Position numbers and translations under genes: made by a program. The notes below the pieces were generated by a model. It saw nothing but the letters and a program-made list of their open reading frames with translations. It made no database searches and was not told where the DNA came from. Of a stretch of DNA of 64,000 bases, positions 59,943 through 64,000 are shown piece after piece; the stretch's first letter is position 1, and each line of letters begins with the position of its first letter. Source of the stretch: Pseudomonas fluorescens (GTDB lineage: Bacteria > Pseudomonadota > Gammaproteobacteria > Pseudomonadales > Pseudomonadaceae); assembly GCF_902497745.1 (NCBI RefSeq), contig NZ_CABVHJ010000003.1:46192-110191 (forward strand). Direction: 5' to 3'.

Positions 59943-61130
59943 TTATGGAGCGCTGCACGCCTTGGCTGCCACGGGACGCAGACTGAGCAACAGTGCGCCG
60001 ACGGCCAACACAATCAACACCACCCCGTACCCATCAGTGGTCGCCAGCAAACCGTAGCTGCGCGACAAGTGCCCGGCGAGCAACGCCGGCAGGCAGAACG
60101 CCAGATAACTGAGCACGTAATACGCCGCCATCAATCCCGCGCGCTCATGTGGCAAGGCCAGCGGCACCAGACTGCGCACGGCGCCGAGAAAACCCGAACC
60201 GAAGCCGCAACCGGCCACCAGCGTGCCGAGGAAAAACAATGCCAGGCTGGCGCTGTGCACACCCAGCAGAATCAACACCAGACCGATCGGCAACAGGCTT
60301 GCACCCAACTGCAACGCCCGTACGGCAGGACGATTGCGCAGCGTGAAAATCATCAATGCTCCGGTCACCGTCAAGGCTGCCACGGTCGCGCCGCCGATCA
60401 GGTTGGACGTCGAGCCGGTGGCGGTGCGCACCAGCGATGGCGCCAACGATGCATAGAAACCGCCGAGCGCCCAGGTTGCGGTGTTCAAAGGCAGGACTCG
60501 CCACAAGGTTGAGCGCGCTTGAACCGTCACATGCAACGTGGGTCGTAGCGAGGCCCACGCGCCTGCCTGAGGCGAGACACTTTCCGGCAAGCGCCAGACA
60601 TAGACGCCCTGCAACACAAAGAGCGCGAGCAGCAGCCAATAGGTCAGTTGCAACGGCGCCGGCGCAAACTCGGCCAGCAAACCGCAGCCCATACCGCCCA
60701 ATGCCATACCGAGCAACGGTGCAACACTGTTGATCAGCGGCCCTTGCTGACGATCAGTGTCGAGCAATGTCGCGCTTAAAACAGCGGTGGCCATGCCAGT
60801 GGCAAACCCTTGCAGAACTCGCGCGCTGATCAGCCATGCCACGCTGTCGGCATAGATAAACAGCAGCATCGCCAAGGCGTTTAGCAGCACGGCGGTGAAG
60901 ATCACCGGTTTGCGTCCAAGGTGATCGGACAGCGAGCCGACGGTTAATAAGGCCGCCAACAGACTGAGCGCATAAACGCCGAAGATCAGCGTCAGCACCG
61001 CAGCGGAAAAGTGCAGTTCATCCTGATACAGGTGATACAACGGCGTCGGCGCCGTGGAGGCGGCGAGAAAACTGAGTAAAGTGATCGCCAGAAACCACAG
61101 GCTGGATCGATTGGAAGCAAGGCTGTTCAT
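59943..61130 (-). CDS. MFS transporter
   Basis: 395 residues from ATG 61130 (MNSLASNRS). Twelve membrane spans, with GSLSDHLGRKPVIFTAVLLNALAMLLF as the MFS motif A loop. It is divergent from a TetR-type regulator and separated from it by a large palindrome, the usual layout of a drug or metabolite exporter with its repressor. Confidence 0.88.
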   Translation of the reverse strand: MNSLASNRSSLWFLAITLLSFLAASTAPTPLYHLYQDELHFSAAVLTLIFGVYALSLLAALLTVGSLSDHLGRKPVIFTAVLLNALAMLLFIYADSVAWLISARVLQGFATGMATAVLSATLLDTDRQQGPLINSVAPLLGMALGGMGCGLLAEFAPAPLQLTYWLLLALFVLQGVYVWRLPESVSPQAGAWASLRPTLHVTVQARSTLWRVLPLNTATWALGGFYASLAPSLVRTATGSTSNLIGGATVAALTVTGALMIFTLRNRPAVRALQLGASLLPIGLVLILLGVHSASLALFFLGTLVAGCGFGSGFLGAVRSLVPLALPHERAGLMAAYYVLSYLAFCLPALLAGHLSRSYGLLATTDGYGVVLIVLAVGALLLSLRPVAAKACSAP

Positions 61131-61133
61131 GTG

Positions 61134-61173
61134 CACACTCCGCAAAAGCTAATTTTTTGCTTTTGCGGAGTGT
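61134..61173. promoter_or_regulatory. 15-base-arm palindrome between the MFS and TetR genes
   Basis: ACACTCCGCAAAAGC (61135-61149) and GCTTTTGCGGAGTGT (61159-61173) are a perfect inverted repeat around a T-rich centre, right at the MFS start. It could be the TetR operator. A CTTAA..TTAAG pair at 61189-61214 lies nearer the tetR start. Confidence 0.6.
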
Positions 61174-61221
61174 GCTACCGCCTCGCGCTTAAAGCAAATT
61201 CTTTGTGTTAAGGTCTGCGCC

Positions 61222-61764
61222 ATGGCTATTAAAGAAGGTTTACGCCCCGGCGGCCGCAGTGCCCGGGTGCAAGATGCAATTCATTCGGCAGTCCGCGCGC
61301 TTTTGCAAGAACAGGAGCGTTCGACCGTGACCGTCCCGCAGATCGCCGCACGTGCGGGGGTTACGCCATCGACGATTTATCGGCGTTGGGGGGACTTGTC
61401 GGCGTTGTTGGCCGACGTCGCCCTCGCCCGCATGCGCCCGGACAGCGAGCCGGCGCAAACCGGCAGCTTGCGCAGCGATATTCGTGCGTGGGCCGAGCAG
61501 TATCTCGATGAGATGAGTTCGGAGCCTGGGCGCAACATGATGCGCGACGTACAAGCCAGCGCTACGCCGGGGTATTGCGTGACGATCATTGGCGCGCAAT
61601 TGCAGACAATCATTGAGCGGCACCCGAATGAGGCGGCGCCGAGTGTTGATCGGTTGATCAATCTGGTGGTGGCGCCGGTGGTGTTCCGGATCCTGTTTTC
61701 GGCGGCGGCGCTGGAGGTGGATGAGCTTCATCGTCTGATCGATATTGCGCTGCGTCAGGACTGA
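61222..61764 (+). CDS. TetR-family repressor
   Basis: 180 residues. The N-terminal helix-turn-helix (about 18-65) contains VTVPQIAARAGVTPSTIYRRWGDLSALLADV, a TetR motif, and the rest is the ligand-binding helical bundle. It is divergent from the MFS exporter and probably controls it. Confidence 0.88.
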   Translation: MAIKEGLRPGGRSARVQDAIHSAVRALLQEQERSTVTVPQIAARAGVTPSTIYRRWGDLSALLADVALARMRPDSEPAQTGSLRSDIRAWAEQYLDEMSSEPGRNMMRDVQASATPGYCVTIIGAQLQTIIERHPNEAAPSVDRLINLVVAPVVFRILFSAAALEVDELHRLIDIALRQD

Positions 61765-61766
61765 CG

Positions 61767-61833
61767 CCTTCGCGAGCAGGCTCGCTCCCACAGTGGAATG
61801 CATCTCATATGTGTGCGAGCCTGCTCGCGAAGG
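61767..61833. repeat. REP-type inverted repeat pair (family A) after tetR
   Basis: Inverted arms TTCGCGAGCAGGCTCGCTCC and GTGCGAGCCTGCTCGCGAA. The remaining sequence up to 61984 shows no gene. Confidence 0.85.
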
Positions 61834-61984
61834 GCCCCACCCGGTCACCCCAGAAACCGACCGGTTCCCCACCTGCGACACCCCGCCACGCCACGACCTT
61901 GGTCGACACTGACTAACCGCCCCGCGCATGCGAGACTGTCCGCCCGGGCAGGAGTGCCGGGGAGTCTTTTGTCGGGAGTGTTGC

Positions 61985-64000
61985 ATGTCGCTGTCCACCG
62001 GGCTGATCGCCGCCGTCGCCCTGGCCTATATGGCCATCATGTTCGCCATCGCCTTCTACGGCGACCGCCGCAGCGCGCCGTTGCCGCCGCGTATGCGTGC
62101 CTGGGTGTACAGCCTGTCGCTGGCGGTTTACTGCACCAGCTGGACGTTCTTCGGCGCGGTCGGCCAGGCAGCCGAACAACTGTGGTCATTCCTGCCGATT
62201 TACCTCGGGCCGATCCTGCTGTTGGTGGGCGCGCCGTGGGTCCTGCAGAAAATGGTGATGATCAGCAAGCAGGAGAACATCACCTCGATCGCGGACTTTA
62301 TCGCCGCACGTTACGGCAAATCGCAATCGCTGGCGGTGGTCGTTGCGCTGATCTGTCTGGTCGGCGTCCTTCCTTATATCGCCCTGCAACTCAAAGGCAT
62401 CGTCCTCGGCGTGAACCTGTTGATCGGTGCCGGTGCCGACGCCATGGGCACTCGCGCTCAGGACACCGCACTGATCGTGTCGCTGGTGCTGGCGCTGTTC
62501 ACCATCGTTTTCGGTACGCGCAACCTCGACGCCACCGAGCACCACCGCGGCATGGTGCTGGCGATTGCCTTCGAATCGCTGGTCAAACTGTTCGCCTTTC
62601 TCGCCGTCGGCGCCTTCGTCACGTATGGGCTGTATGACGGTTTCGAAGACCTGTTCAACCAGGCCATGCTCGCCCCGCGACTTGAGGAATACTGGAAAGA
62701 AACCATCAACTGGCCGTCGATGGTGGTGCAGACCGGCGTGGCGATGATGGCGATCATCTGCCTGCCCCGGCAATTTCACGTCACCGTGGTGGAGAACATC
62801 GATCCGCAGGATCTGCGTCTGGCCAAATGGGTGTTTCCGGCCTACCTCGCACTGGCTGCTTTGTTTGTAGTCCCGATCGCTTTAGCCGGTCAGATGATGT
62901 TGCCCAGCGACGTACTGCCAGACTCCTTCGTGATCAGCCTGCCCTTGGCGCAGGCGCATCCGGCACTCGCGATGCTGGCGTTTATCGGCGGCGCGTCGGC
63001 GGCCACGGGCATGGTGATTGTCGCCAGCGTGGCGCTATCGACCATGGTCTCCAACGACATGCTGTTGCCGTGGTTGCTGCGCCGCAATAACGCCGAGCGC
63101 CCGTTCGAAGTGTTCCGTCAGTGGATGCTCTCGGTGCGCCGGGTGAGCATCGTGGTGATTCTGTTGCTGGCCTACGTCAGCTATCGCTTGCTCGGCTCGA
63201 CCGCTAGCCTGGCGACCATCGGCCAGATTGCCTTTGCGGCAGTCACCCAACTGGCACCGGCCATGCTCGGCGCCTTGTACTGGAAACAGGCCAACCGTCG
63301 CGGCGTTTTCGCAGGTTTGGCTGCGGGCACTTTCCTCTGGTTTTACACGCTGATTCTGCCGATTGCCGCGCACAGTCTCGGTTGGTCGCTGAGCAGTTTT
63401 CCGGGGCTGGCGTGGCTGCACAGCAATCCGCTGAACCTGCCGATTACCCCGCTGACCCAAGGTGTGGTGCTGTCGCTGGCCGGTAACTTCACACTGTTCG
63501 CCTGGGTCTCGGTGCTGTCGCGCACACGCGTCTCGGAGCACTGGCAGGCCGGGCGTTTCATCGGTCAGGAAATCAGCGCGCGGCCGAGCGCACGCTCGAT
63601 GCTGGCGGTGCAGATCGACGACTTGCTGCAACTGGCGGCACGCTTCGTCGGTGAGGAACGTGCGCGCCAGAGTTTTATTCGCTTCGCCTATCGCCAGGGC
63701 AAAGGCTTCAACCCGAACCAGAATGCCGACGGCGAATGGATTGCTCATACCGAGCGTTTGCTGGCCGGTGTGCTTGGCGCTTCTTCGACGCGTGCTGTAG
63801 TAAAAGCCGCCATCGAAGGTCGGGAAATGCAACTGGAGGACGTAGTCCGCATCGCCGACGAAGCTTCTGAAGTGCTGCAGTTCAACCGCGCGCTGTTGCA
63901 AGGCGCGATCGAAAACATCACCCAAGGTATCAGCGTGGTCGACCAGTCGCTGAAACTGGTGGCGTGGAACCGGCGTTATCTGGAATTGTTCAACTACCCG
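61985..64000 (+). CDS. Solute-symporter/PAS sensor kinase, 3' end outside window
   Basis: At least 672 residues from ATG 61985 (MSLSTGLIAAVALAYMAIM), open to the window end. About 1-500 is a sodium:solute symporter-type domain with twelve or more spans (SWTFFGAVGQAAEQ, ARYGKSQSLAVVVALICLV, GALYWKQANRRGVFAGL). A linker helix and the start of a PAS domain (NITQGISVVDQSLKLVAWNRRYL) follow. Such architecture, as in CbrA-like and PA3271-like hybrid histidine kinases, continues with kinase and receiver domains, so this is expected beyond the edge. Signal unknown. Confidence 0.85.
   Translation, partial: MSLSTGLIAAVALAYMAIMFAIAFYGDRRSAPLPPRMRAWVYSLSLAVYCTSWTFFGAVGQAAEQLWSFLPIYLGPILLLVGAPWVLQKMVMISKQENITSIADFIAARYGKSQSLAVVVALICLVGVLPYIALQLKGIVLGVNLLIGAGADAMGTRAQDTALIVSLVLALFTIVFGTRNLDATEHHRGMVLAIAFESLVKLFAFLAVGAFVTYGLYDGFEDLFNQAMLAPRLEEYWKETINWPSMVVQTGVAMMAIICLPRQFHVTVVENIDPQDLRLAKWVFPAYLALAALFVVPIALAGQMMLPSDVLPDSFVISLPLAQAHPALAMLAFIGGASAATGMVIVASVALSTMVSNDMLLPWLLRRNNAERPFEVFRQWMLSVRRVSIVVILLLAYVSYRLLGSTASLATIGQIAFAAVTQLAPAMLGALYWKQANRRGVFAGLAAGTFLWFYTLILPIAAHSLGWSLSSFPGLAWLHSNPLNLPITPLTQGVVLSLAGNFTLFAWVSVLSRTRVSEHWQAGRFIGQEISARPSARSMLAVQIDDLLQLAARFVGEERARQSFIRFAYRQGKGFNPNQNADGEWIAHTERLLAGVLGASSTRAVVKAAIEGREMQLEDVVRIADEASEVLQFNRALLQGAIENITQGISVVDQSLKLVAWNRRYLELFNYP

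Noticed and set aside
11817..61833. CRISPR array from the repeated palindromic units
   Set aside because: The units are scattered one or two per intergenic gap, in inverted not direct orientation, with no regular spacers and no cas genes.

Overview
The window is a stretch of a Pseudomonas chromosome, most likely from the P. fluorescens group. The gene order lpxL-minC-minD-minE-rluA-apeB, then GntR/ABC operon, quinone oxidoreductase, prc, EAL/GGDEF protein, YkvA, FKBP, rdgC and an SSS-type sensor kinase matches, as I recall it, the PA3242-PA3271 order of P. aeruginosa. Dozens of short inverted repeats of the kind typical of fluorescent pseudomonads lie between genes. No phage, transposase, CRISPR array or plasmid genes were seen.

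Layout. 1-8.4 kb: the end of an unknown gene, then four tandem same-strand paralogs of 576-628 residues with no recognised function. They have a disordered KPPK-type N-terminus, one or two copies of a module ending in an EQIPG-x-x-x-W-R motif, a basic linker and a conserved ~300-residue C-terminal domain. I found no cysteine in any of them. This is the strongest candidate for an undescribed system. 8.5-17.4 kb: a complete urate-to-glyoxylate cluster (uraH divergent from puuE-uraD-alc-allA-puuD-NCS2 permease) followed by two Tsx/OmpK-like outer membrane channels. 17.5-24.3 kb: patatin, lpxL, minCDE, rluA, apeB and a 58-residue membrane protein. 24.3-28 kb: a YbiO-like mechanosensitive channel and a periplasmic M20 amidohydrolase.

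28.4-34.9 kb: a GntR/UTRA regulator divergent from an ABC importer operon that also carries an alkaline-phosphatase-superfamily enzyme and a HAD phosphatase. Two PhnF-like operators sit at the two promoters, so the operon probably imports and dephosphorylates an organophosphorus compound. 35-40.1 kb: quinone oxidoreductase, prc protease and an EAL-CBS-GGDDF protein. 40.1-45.4 kb: an Rhs polymorphic toxin with an AT-rich toxin tip and a linked immunity gene, preceded by a 15-codon leader ORF that overlaps its start as TGATG.

45.5-54.7 kb: Sel1 protein, an overlapping hypothetical/XRE pair, YkvA, an FKBP lipoprotein, a di-heme cytochrome/catalase-like pair, an unknown duplicated-domain protein, a tandem duplication of tRNA-Val/tRNA-Asp, and rdgC. 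54.8-64 kb: an SBF-type symporter, a guanidine exporter controlled by a clear guanidine-II (mini-ykkC) riboswitch, an LplT-PlsC fusion, a TDT/SLAC1 transporter, a cupin, a divergent MFS/TetR pair around a large palindrome, and the start of a solute-symporter/PAS sensor kinase cut by the window end.
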